Assembly (NCBI GenBank): GCA_937892815.1
Contig: CALBHZ010000249.1
Location: 1-5,853, forward strand
Origin: an uncultured archaeon
Lineage (GTDB): Archaea > Thermoproteota > Nitrososphaeria > Conexivisphaerales > CALBHZ01
Reading direction: 5' to 3'
Length of the DNA stretch: 5,853 bases
Part shown: in pieces, positions 1-5,789 of the stretch
How the letters are laid out: each line of letters begins with the position of its first letter
Position numbering within the stretch: the first letter of the stretch is position 1
The notes under the pieces: generated by a model
Told to the model about the DNA's origin: nothing
Database searches by the model: none
The model's input: only the letters and a program-made list of their open reading frames with translations
Made by a program: the position numbers and the translations under genes

Positions 1-206
1 ATCGGTATTCCTCTGGTTATTGATTCGGCTAGAAGCAAGGGGTTAACGAAGGACTGCACAACTGCACAGTAAGCCTCTACCGGATCAACTCCAGCATAGA
101 GGAAGAGCGCTGAACCAGCTAAAAAAGCTAGGAGAAGGAAGATGAAAGTAATTAAAGCCGAGAAATATCTAGATATGGGCCCTCTTTTCGTTATTTTAAC
201 CATCAT
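1..206 (-). CDS. ABC importer permease, BmpA/YufP-like, N-terminal fragment
   Basis: Only the first 68 residues are in the window; the gene continues past the left edge. The translation begins MMVKITKRGPIS, a short basic cytoplasmic tail, followed by one clear hydrophobic helix at about residues 14-38. Next comes a GVDPVEAY segment and then LLLAESITRGIP. This layout (helix, then G-V-(N/D)-P-x-E-A-Y, then a hydrophobic run with A-E-(S/T)-x-x-R-x-x-P) is what I know from permeases of the nucleoside/simple-sugar ABC importers that pair with YufO-like ATPases. The ATG shares bases with the ATPase stop codon (ATGA overlap), which suggests translational coupling in one operon. A second ATG follows immediately, so the true start could be one codon later. 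The family assignment fits the partner gene well, but the substrate cannot be read from this fragment. Confidence 0.8.
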   Translation of the reverse strand, partial: MMVKITKRGPISRYFSALITFIFLLLAFLAGSALFLYAGVDPVEAYCAVVQSFVNPLLLAESITRGIP

Positions 207-1747
207 TTTCTGATCTCCTTTAGAGGAACCCCTCCCATCATAAGTCCTATATCCTCTACCTTAGCTTGAGTTTGAGGTAAAACGCCCATTATTTCGCCTT
301 CATAAATTACAGCAATTCTATCGCTCATGCTCATAATCTCCTCTAAATCCTCCGATATCAGCAATATCGCGGAACCCGCGTTTCTGCACCTTATTAAGGC
401 GTTCCTTACGTACTCGGTAGCCCCAACATCTAGCCCTCTCGTAGGATGTACAGCAACAATTAGCTTAGGCAAACCTTGATTTGGCATCCCCGTTAGCTCT
501 CTAGCTATAACGACCCTTTGTATATTCCCTCCAGATAAGAACTTAGCCTTTAGGTTCCTATCTGGAGTTACTATATCGAACCTCTTTATTAATTCATCTA
601 CATGTTTAAAAATCGATTTGAAATTGAGAAATATTCGATTTGAAAATGGTTTGTACCTATAGGTCCTTAATATTAGGTTTTCAGCAACCGTTAAATTTGG
701 AACCACACCAGTTCCTATCCTTTCTTCAGGAATAAAAGCTACCCCTTCCTCCAATATCTTCCTAGGGCTTTTATTAGTAACGTCTCTTCCATCTATTATT
801 ACCTTTCCGGATATTACCTTCCTAAGGCCCGTTATAACCTCGGCAAGTTCACGTTGACCATTTCCAGCTACGCCTGCTATGCCTAGTATTTCGTGTCTCC
901 TAACGTTTAACGATATCCCCTTTAGCGCCAATAACCCCTTATCGTTCAAAGCCCGAACGTTCCTAAGCTCGAGGATGATCTCTCCCGGAGGTTTCTCCCT
1001 TTTCTCAATTCTAAATAAAACGGGTCTTCCAACCATTAATCTCGCTAACTCCTCTTTGGTCGTCTCAGATACCGGCTTAGTAGCTACTACCCTTCCCTTT
1101 CTCATTACGGTTACTCTATCGCATACCGCGAAAACTTCATCGAGTTTGTGAGTAATGTAAATTATCCCTCTCCCTTCCTTCGCCATCTTCCTTAAGGAGG
1201 AGAAGAGCTGTTTAGTTTCTTGCGGAGTTAGAACGGACGTAGGCTCGTCCATGATTAGGATGTCCGCGTTCCTGTAAAGCAACTTCAATATCTCAACCTG
1301 TTGCTTTTCACCGACGGACAGCTGCCATATTTTAGCCTTGGGATCTATCCTCCATCCATACTTCTCAGCCAGCTCTTTCACCCTTCTTTCCGCTTCTTTT
1401 AAGTTTAGAAAGAACTTAGGCCTGTCTAAGCCTAAAATTATGTTCTCCGTAACCGTGTGAGAAGGAATGAGCTTGAGGTTTTGATGAACCATGCCGATAC
1501 CTAACTTAATAGAGTCTTTAGGAGAATGATAGGTAATGTCCTTGCCCTTCACTATTATCCTTCCCTCATCTAAGCTATACAATCCGTAAAGTATGTTCAT
1601 GAGCGTGGTTTTACCGGCACCGTTTTCGCCTAAGAGAGCGTGTATTTCTCCTCTTTTAAGCTCGAAGTTCACGTGATCGTTAGCTACTACTCCAGGAAAT
1701 CTCTTAACGATGTTTTCCATTCTAACAAGCTCTTTATTCTCTCGCAT
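203..1747 (-). CDS. ABC importer ATPase with two nucleotide-binding domains, YufO-like (nucleoside/simple sugar)
   Basis: This 514-residue cytoplasmic protein would power uptake through the permease encoded just downstream. Domain 1 (about 10-245) is complete: Walker A GENGAGKT at 40-47, Q-loop Gln89 in MVHQN, signature LSVGEKQQ at 143-150, Walker B ILIMDEPT at 163-170 and switch His200. Domain 2 (about 257-505) keeps the signature LSGGNIQR (404-411) but has GVAGNGQRE at 292-300 in place of a lysine-bearing Walker A. It has VAVHPTRGLD in place of an acidic Walker B, and Glu466 (LLISED) where the switch His would be. A degenerate second site is normal for the RbsA/YufO family. The overall pattern (MVHQNLKLIP, EENGV-like start, PTRGLDVGA) favours the BmpA-linked nucleoside-type branch over ribose. 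Length is typical at about 500 residues. The ATG at 1745-1747 has GGAAGGAA directly before it; the ATG at codon 10 is an alternative. A TATA-like box lies about 40 bases upstream. No substrate-binding lipoprotein gene lies next to it. Confidence 0.9.
   Translation of the reverse strand: MRENKELVRMENIVKRFPGVVANDHVNFELKRGEIHALLGENGAGKTTLMNILYGLYSLDEGRIIVKGKDITYHSPKDSIKLGIGMVHQNLKLIPSHTVTENIILGLDRPKFFLNLKEAERRVKELAEKYGWRIDPKAKIWQLSVGEKQQVEILKLLYRNADILIMDEPTSVLTPQETKQLFSSLRKMAKEGRGIIYITHKLDEVFAVCDRVTVMRKGRVVATKPVSETTKEELARLMVGRPVLFRIEKREKPPGEIILELRNVRALNDKGLLALKGISLNVRRHEILGIAGVAGNGQRELAEVITGLRKVISGKVIIDGRDVTNKSPRKILEEGVAFIPEERIGTGVVPNLTVAENLILRTYRYKPFSNRIFLNFKSIFKHVDELIKRFDIVTPDRNLKAKFLSGGNIQRVVIARELTGMPNQGLPKLIVAVHPTRGLDVGATEYVRNALIRCRNAGSAILLISEDLEEIMSMSDRIAVIYEGEIMGVLPQTQAKVEDIGLMMGGVPLKEIRK
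215..220 (-). promoter_or_regulatory. Ribosome binding site of the permease
   Basis: AAGGAG on the minus strand, 8 bases before the permease ATG and lying inside the last codons of the ATPase gene. It supports the ATGA-overlap start rather than a start further into the permease. Confidence 0.7.
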
Positions 1748-1784
1748 TTCCTTCCATTCTACCCCAAATCTGTTTACGGTATAG

Positions 1785-1792
1785 ATTTAAAT
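1785..1792 (-). promoter_or_regulatory. Probable TATA box for the ABC importer operon
   Basis: ATTTAAAT in the 85-base gap between the pyrophosphatase stop and the ATPase start. From the usual archaeal spacing, transcription would start near 1762, giving a leader of about 15 bases that holds the purine-rich GGAAGGAA before the ATG. The element is palindromic, so its direction is inferred from the gene order. No strong BRE is visible upstream of it. Confidence 0.5.
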
Positions 1793-1826
1793 TTGTGGAG
1801 CAATAAAACTTTTACAGGGTTATGTT

Positions 1827-1832
1827 AAAAAA
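1827..1832 (-). terminator. Oligo-T terminator of the pyrophosphatase gene
   Basis: Six T residues on the minus strand follow the pyrophosphatase stop codon directly, with a second short T run (TTTT) near 1811. Archaeal RNA polymerase often terminates at such T tracts without a hairpin, and no hairpin is seen here. Confidence 0.5.
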
Positions 1833-3854
1833 TTAAATGAAGGCGAAGAATATCGCGAAAACCAAGGCTACTTTAGACATGATCTTTATTAAGATGTTAA
1901 GCGATGGACCCGCGGTATCTTTTAACGGATCACCTACGGTATCTCCTACTACAGCGCTTTTATGAGCATCGGAGCCCTTCCCACCTAAGTTGCCCTTTTC
2001 AATATACTTCTTGGCATTATCCCAAGCTCCTCCAGCGTTAGCCATAAATATCGCTAGTAGGAAGCCGGTAACGGTTGCCGTTACTAAGAAGCCCGCTAAT
2101 GCTGCAGCTCCTAGGGCAAGTCCTACAATTATCGGTATTATTACCGCAAGCGAGCCTGGGATGAGCATTTCTTTAAGCGCGAATCTCGTAGTTATATCTA
2201 CGCATCTAGCGTAATCTGGCTTCGCCTTACCTTCCATTAAGCCCGGAATTTCCCTAAATTGCCGCCTTACTTCATTAACTATGTGGAAGGCGGCTTTTCC
2301 TACACTGTTTAATTCAACGGCACAGAATACGAACGGCACTAGCCCTCCTATGAACATACCTACGATAACTTTAGGATCAGTGAAGCTTAATTCTAGAGGA
2401 GGAACACCGGCTTTCATCCTTATAGCGTTCACTACGGCTAAATACGAAACGATCCATCCTAAAGTTGTAAGAGCGGCAGATCCTATAGCGAAGCCCTTGC
2501 CCGTTGCAGCTGTAGTATTTCCAAGCTCATCTAGATCGCTTGCCCTGTCCCTTATTTTCTCACCTAGATGTGCCATTTCAGCTATCCCGGCCGCATTATC
2601 GGCTACCGGACCATAGGCATCAGACGCAAGCGTTATACTGAGGATGGCTAACATGCCAGCTCCCGCCATAGCTATGCCATAAAGACCGGCCGTCAGATAC
2701 GCTACGTACGTGGCTATAGCAACCGCTACAACAGGTACCGCCGTACTCAGCATACCTAACGCTAAACCGCTTATAATAGTAGTGCCAGTCCCGGTTAAAG
2801 ATGCACGTGCTAAGTTCTTAGTAGGGTTGTAAATATCTGATGTAAAGTATTGGGTATTTAGATCTATTAACAAGCCAGCTACTAATCCGGCGAGCATGGC
2901 GTAAAATACTCCTATATACTCGGGACCTAGATAATAGTAGACCACTAGGAACGAAAAGATAACGTGCAACACAGCAGCTGTGTATATGCCCTTTCTCAAC
3001 GCCTTAACCAAAGCTCCTACTCCTTCCTCCCCTTTCCTAATCCTAACTAAGAAGTAGCCTACTAAAGACGATATTATACCCATGCTCGCTATAAGCAACG
3101 GTACGATCATTCCTTTAACTATAAGCTCGCCCTTGAAAGTAACGGCTGCTAGCACCATAACGGCGATTACAGCGCTTATGTAAGATTCTAGAAGATCTGC
3201 TCCCATTCCCGCGACATCTCCTACGTTATCTCCTACATTATCAGCTATTACCGCTGGATTTCTAGGATCGTCCTCTGGTATCCCGGCTTCCACCTTTCCT
3301 ACTAGATCGGCGCCTACATCAGCTGCCTTGGTATATATCCCTCCTCCAACTCTAGCGAATAAGGCAACACTACTCGCTCCTAGCCCGAAGGCGGCTATGA
3401 AGCTCGCAACCTCCGTGCCGTATATTAGGTAGAAGATGGAGATGCCTAATAGGCCTAATCCAACGGTTATACACCCCATAACGCATCCGCCTACAAAAGC
3501 CACTCTTAGCCCTTCATCTAATCCCTTTTTAACGGCCTCTGTAGTTCTGACATTAGCCTTTGTAGCAGCGGTCATCCCTATGTAACCTGAAAGGATAGAT
3601 AATATTCCTCCAAAGATGAAAGCTACGGCATCTAATATCGATAAAGCGAGGCCGAGTACAATGGACATGATAGCAATAAATACGATAAGAACGCTGTACT
3701 GCCTCTTTAAATAAGCCTTCGCGCCCTCCCTTATAGCGCTTGATATCCTTTTCATCTCTTCCGTTCCTTCGGGATATTTGAGGACATAATAGAATAGAGA
3801 AGCTGCGAAAACTATAGCTATGATGGAACAAAGTAAGGATACCCAGTCATACAT
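1833..3854 (-). CDS. hppA: Membrane-bound ion-pumping pyrophosphatase, K+-dependent type (H+ or Na+)
   Basis: The enzyme hydrolyses PPi and pumps ions across the cytoplasmic membrane. It has 673 residues from this start, about 16 membrane helices and the normal family length. Family motifs are intact: GGGIYTKAADVGADLVGKVE (170-189), DNVGDNVGDVAGMGAD (205-220), SDAYGPVADNAAGIAEM (411-427), GGAWDNAKKYIE (608-619) and GDTVGDPLKDTAGPSLNILI starting at 637; these carry the Asp and Lys residues that bind Mg-PPi. The GNTTAATGKG segment (445-454) has Ala and Gly where K+-independent enzymes have Lys and Thr (GNTTKATTKG), so K+ dependence is inferred. Glu223 in ADLLESY sits at the position of the Thermotoga gate glutamate (ADLFESY). 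The ORF opens further upstream, to an ATG at 3909-3911, but those 19 extra residues are polar and their DNA contains the TATA box. The start MYDWVSLL, leading straight into helix 1, is therefore preferred. Transcribed alone, divergent from the transporter gene. Confidence 0.95.
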   Translation of the reverse strand: MYDWVSLLCSIIAIVFAASLFYYVLKYPEGTEEMKRISSAIREGAKAYLKRQYSVLIVFIAIMSIVLGLALSILDAVAFIFGGILSILSGYIGMTAATKANVRTTEAVKKGLDEGLRVAFVGGCVMGCITVGLGLLGISIFYLIYGTEVASFIAAFGLGASSVALFARVGGGIYTKAADVGADLVGKVEAGIPEDDPRNPAVIADNVGDNVGDVAGMGADLLESYISAVIAVMVLAAVTFKGELIVKGMIVPLLIASMGIISSLVGYFLVRIRKGEEGVGALVKALRKGIYTAAVLHVIFSFLVVYYYLGPEYIGVFYAMLAGLVAGLLIDLNTQYFTSDIYNPTKNLARASLTGTGTTIISGLALGMLSTAVPVVAVAIATYVAYLTAGLYGIAMAGAGMLAILSITLASDAYGPVADNAAGIAEMAHLGEKIRDRASDLDELGNTTAATGKGFAIGSAALTTLGWIVSYLAVVNAIRMKAGVPPLELSFTDPKVIVGMFIGGLVPFVFCAVELNSVGKAAFHIVNEVRRQFREIPGLMEGKAKPDYARCVDITTRFALKEMLIPGSLAVIIPIIVGLALGAAALAGFLVTATVTGFLLAIFMANAGGAWDNAKKYIEKGNLGGKGSDAHKSAVVGDTVGDPLKDTAGPSLNILIKIMSKVALVFAIFFAFI

Positions 3855-3880
3855 GCCATCGATAACCTTCAAGGAGTTAT

Positions 3881-3888
3881 TATTTAAA
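3881..3888 (-). promoter_or_regulatory. TATA box of the pyrophosphatase gene
   Basis: TTTAAATA on the minus strand, preceded by a purine-rich GAGAAAAA stretch that fits a BRE. At the usual 25-27 bases, transcription would start near 3858, only a few bases before the ATG at 3852-3854. The mRNA would be leaderless or nearly so, which explains the absence of a well-spaced Shine-Dalgarno sequence. Confidence 0.65.
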
Positions 3889-3956
3889 ATTTTTCTCCCA
3901 TAACTACACAATTCATTAAAACTTAAGTAAAAAAGTAAGATAATCGAAAGGGAGTT

Positions 3957-3995
3957 ATGAAGATAATTTTCCAGCCTATTACATTCTCAGCATAA
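3957..3995 (+). CDS. Possible 12-residue leader ORF ahead of the MFS transporter
   Basis: ATG-started ORF encoding MKIIFQPITFSA. A purine-rich GAAAGGGAG precedes it, ending 2 bases before the ATG, which is closer than ideal. Its TAA overlaps the start of the AAGGAAG sequence in front of the transporter start codon, and it ends 7 bases before that codon in another frame. Stop/SD overlap of this kind can couple translation of a leader to the following gene. No homologue is known to me, and a 12-codon ORF can arise by chance. Confidence 0.2.
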   Translation: MKIIFQPITFSA

Positions 3996-4002
3996 GGAAG
4001 TA

Positions 4003-5268
4003 TTGAGAAAGCTTATAACCTATATTCTTGTCGACCCCATAAAAGGGCCGATGATAGCTTCCTATCGCGGTTATATGAAAGGTGAGGTGGGAAGGTTAAT
4101 ATTAGCTTGGTTCCTTACCGCCTTTTCTACGGGGACTATGAGTTATTCCCTGCCCTATTATATTGTTGAAGTATTACACTTTCCGGGATGGATAATGGGC
4201 TTTGTAATTACCTTAACGGGGTTAATAATGGTGATCTTTAGTTGGCCCTTTGGGTACATCTCGGATAAATACGGCAGAAGGAAGGTTTTCATCTTAGGAG
4301 GGATTTTCTCTTGTACAGCTATTCTACTATTTGCCTATATTGAAAGCTTTGAACAGTTACTTCTAGCTGCTTTTTTATCCGGCTTATCGGGAGCTATGTT
4401 TGGTTCTTCATATAATGCCTTACTAGCCGATAAAGCTAAATCGGATTCTAGAGCTTTTTCGCTTTCCTTTTTTGCAGGAACTATTGGAATGTCAATAGGA
4501 GGTTTCTTTTTATCCGTCCTATACCCACTCCAAGGATTTACGGGATCTAGCTTAACAGCCCACAGAGTGCTATTTTTATCGATGGCTATACTAGGACTTG
4601 GTTCTCCTGCTCTCGCCGTAACGATACCAAAGGAAAGCTACGCTGAGAAAAGAGAACCTTTCATCCTTCCAAGAAGATCTGCGCATGTTCTCATTCCCTT
4701 TTTAATCGCTAGCTCACTAATAGCTTTAGGAGCAGGGATGATCGTTCCATTGATGCCCTATTGGCTTAGCTTAAAGTTCATGATAGACGATAGCATTAGC
4801 GGACCCATTTTAGGTTTCAGCACCTTGCTTACAGCTATCTCATTCTTGTACGCTCCAAGGCTCGCTTATAAGGTAGGACACGTTAAGGCTATAGTCCTAT
4901 CTCAAGGGATTTCTACAGTCTTCCTCGTCTACCTACCGTTTACTCCCGTGTTCATAATAGCTGGAATGATTTACGCTATTAGAACGTTGTTAATGAACAT
5001 GGCGAACCCCCTTCAAACGTCCTTAATTATGGGGTTAGTAGACGAAAGGGAAAGAGGGCTTGCTTCCGGCCTTAGCTCCGCCTTTTGGAGGTTACCGCAT
5101 TCTATAAGCTCCTATTTCGGAGCTTATTTAATGAGTAGCGGGATGGTAGATCTTCCTTTCTTCATTTGTGCCTTACTCTATATAACTTCTATAAGCTTCT
5201 TCTGGATGAAGTTTAAGAAATTTGAGCCTAAGATGAGGGAAATGCAGATTATCTCATCTTCAGCCTAA
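4003..5268 (+). CDS. Major facilitator superfamily transporter, 12 helices
   Basis: A 421-residue inner-membrane secondary transporter. A polar N-terminal tail (1-30) is followed by 12 predicted helices, approximately at 31-53, 64-84, 97-113, 117-140, 150-174, 188-208, 226-252, 265-285, 294-312, 315-339, 351-377 and 382-402. The loop between helices 2 and 3 carries the MFS signature GYISDKYGRRK (84-94). A related sequence before helix 11, DERERGLASGLSSAFWRLPH, resembles drug-efflux and sugar-type MFS proteins. A helix 6-7 linker rich in charge (KESYAEKREP) separates the two halves. Substrate cannot be inferred. The start used is TTG at 4003-4005 with AAGGAAG 2 bases upstream; the ATG at 4051 (codon 17) is a plausible alternative, since the first 30 residues are not conserved family sequence. 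The gene diverges from the pyrophosphatase and its last 20 bases overlap the end of the uS10 gene on the other strand. Confidence 0.88.
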   Translation: MRKLITYILVDPIKGPMIASYRGYMKGEVGRLILAWFLTAFSTGTMSYSLPYYIVEVLHFPGWIMGFVITLTGLIMVIFSWPFGYISDKYGRRKVFILGGIFSCTAILLFAYIESFEQLLLAAFLSGLSGAMFGSSYNALLADKAKSDSRAFSLSFFAGTIGMSIGGFFLSVLYPLQGFTGSSLTAHRVLFLSMAILGLGSPALAVTIPKESYAEKREPFILPRRSAHVLIPFLIASSLIALGAGMIVPLMPYWLSLKFMIDDSISGPILGFSTLLTAISFLYAPRLAYKVGHVKAIVLSQGISTVFLVYLPFTPVFIIAGMIYAIRTLLMNMANPLQTSLIMGLVDERERGLASGLSSAFWRLPHSISSYFGAYLMSSGMVDLPFFICALLYITSISFFWMKFKKFEPKMREMQIISSSA

Positions 5269-5563
5269 CTTCTATGTTAACGGTAGGAGGCATTCTAAGC
5301 CTCGTGAGCTGAGTCATCGTTCTTTCATTAGCGTCTATATCTATTACCCTTCTATAGATCCTAAGCTCCCATCTGTCCCACGTCTCCGTTCCTTGGCCTG
5401 AAGGCCCTTTTCTAGTAACTATCCTAAGCTTCTTCGTCGGTAGGGGGATTGGGCCCTTTACTCTAACTCCTAACTTCTCCCCCATCTCCTTTATTTGTCT
5501 ACAAACATCCTCTAAATCCCTTATCTCCGTAGATACTAGCTTTATCCTTGCTATTTGCGGCAT
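5249..5563 (-). CDS. rps10: Small ribosomal subunit protein uS10 (S10)
   Basis: A 104-residue component of the 30S head, close to the normal archaeal length of about 102. The N-terminal part, ARIKLVSTEIRDLEDVCRQI, holds strand 1 and helix 1. It is followed by KGPIPLPTKKLRIVTRKGP, the extended loop that reaches into the subunit. The TWDRWELRIYRRVIDI segment and TMTQLTRLRMPPTVNIEVRL complete the fold. The TRKGPSGQGTETWDR loop is of the archaeal/eukaryotic kind rather than the bacterial one. The ATG at 5561-5563 has a well-spaced AAGGAG. In many archaea this gene follows the gene for elongation factor 1-alpha; here the gene upstream is an ssDNA-binding protein, 105 bases away and separated by a terminator. 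The stop codon lies inside the end of the convergent transporter gene. Confidence 0.96.
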   Translation of the reverse strand: MPQIARIKLVSTEIRDLEDVCRQIKEMGEKLGVRVKGPIPLPTKKLRIVTRKGPSGQGTETWDRWELRIYRRVIDIDANERTMTQLTRLRMPPTVNIEVRLKMR

Positions 5564-5570
5564 TTCCCTT

Positions 5571-5576
5571 CTCCTT
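5571..5576 (-). promoter_or_regulatory. Ribosome binding site of rps10
   Basis: AAGGAG on the minus strand, 7 bases before the ATG. It fixes the uS10 start and shows that this genome uses Shine-Dalgarno sites as well as near-leaderless messages. Confidence 0.75.
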
Positions 5577-5614
5577 TCGGAAGAATTCGCACCTTTTTAA
5601 CTTTTACCTAAGGC

Positions 5615-5621
5615 AAATATA
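5615..5621 (-). promoter_or_regulatory. Candidate TATA box for rps10
   Basis: TATATTT preceded on the minus strand by GGAAAGCTC. It would place the transcription start near 5592, about 28 bases ahead of the ATG, leaving room for the AAGGAG site. A second A/T-rich candidate, GTTAAAAAGG (about 5590-5600), lies too close to the ATG to leave room for that site. An independent promoter is expected because a strong terminator lies directly upstream. Confidence 0.35.
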
Positions 5622-5640
5622 GAGCTTTCCATAAGAAGAT

Positions 5641-5673
5641 AAAAACATAGTAGAGGAGGTAACCTCCTCTACT
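5641..5673 (-). terminator. Hairpin plus T-tract terminator after the ssDNA-binding protein gene
   Basis: A perfect 12-base inverted repeat: AGTAGAGGAGGT at 5649-5660 against ACCTCCTCTACT at 5662-5673, with one central base. As RNA, about 11 pairs and a 3-base loop would form. On the minus strand it is followed 3 bases later by five T residues (5641-5645), the layout of an intrinsic terminator. The TAG stop of the ssDNA-binding protein (5669-5671) is within the stem. Confidence 0.7.
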
Positions 5674-5789
5674 CGTTAACCGATAGCTTTCCATACCTAC
5701 CTACGTTTAACCTTTTCTCACCTTTGAAAACGGTAACGTATCCGTTTTCTATCCTTACCCTATCTCCTTTCTTGACCCTTCCTATGTCC
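5669..5789 (-). CDS. ssb: Single-OB-fold ssDNA-binding protein, C-terminal fragment
   Basis: The last 39 codons and a TAG stop are present; the rest is cut off by the adapter at the contig end. The readable end is DIGRVKKGDRVRIENGY followed by VTVFKGEKRLNVGRYGKLSVNE. This matches, from memory, the closing strands of the OB fold in the archaeal SSB/SOSS-B group: Sulfolobus SSB has [20 protein letters not shown] and human SOSS-B1 has GDIIRLTKGYASVFKG at the same place. The Phe-Lys-Gly and the Tyr/Trp two to four residues before it belong to the ssDNA-binding face. The protein ends directly after the OB fold, with no glycine-rich or acidic tail like that of Sulfolobus SSB. Related OB-fold proteins of RPA type remain possible, since the N-terminal part is missing. 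Confidence 0.75.

Noticed and set aside
879..1151. Plus-strand ORF of 90 codons opposite the ABC ATPase, and a 62-codon one at 1640-1828
   Set aside because: Antisense to well-conserved ATPase motifs, with no ribosome site or family resemblance; the second spans the start and promoter of the ATPase gene.
1990..2616. Plus-strand ORFs of 74 and 111 codons opposite the pyrophosphatase gene
   Set aside because: Antisense shadows; their Ala/Thr/Ser-rich composition mirrors the membrane-helix codons of the real gene.
3553..3831. Minus-strand ORF of 92 codons within the pyrophosphatase gene
   Set aside because: It is in another frame of a strongly conserved gene, has a Cys/His/Arg-rich composition typical of a shadow frame, and no recognisable domain.
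3855..4002. Possible tRNA, small RNA or operator in the divergent intergenic region
   Set aside because: Apart from the TATA box, the small ORF and A-rich sequence, I see no cloverleaf, strong hairpin or convincing inverted repeat.
5604..5648. Minus-strand ATG ORF of 14 codons (MFLSSYGKLYIC...) behind an AGGAGGT sequence
   Set aside because: The AGGAGGT is 13 bases away and buried in the terminator hairpin, the ORF starts in the T tract, and it lies in the uS10 promoter region.
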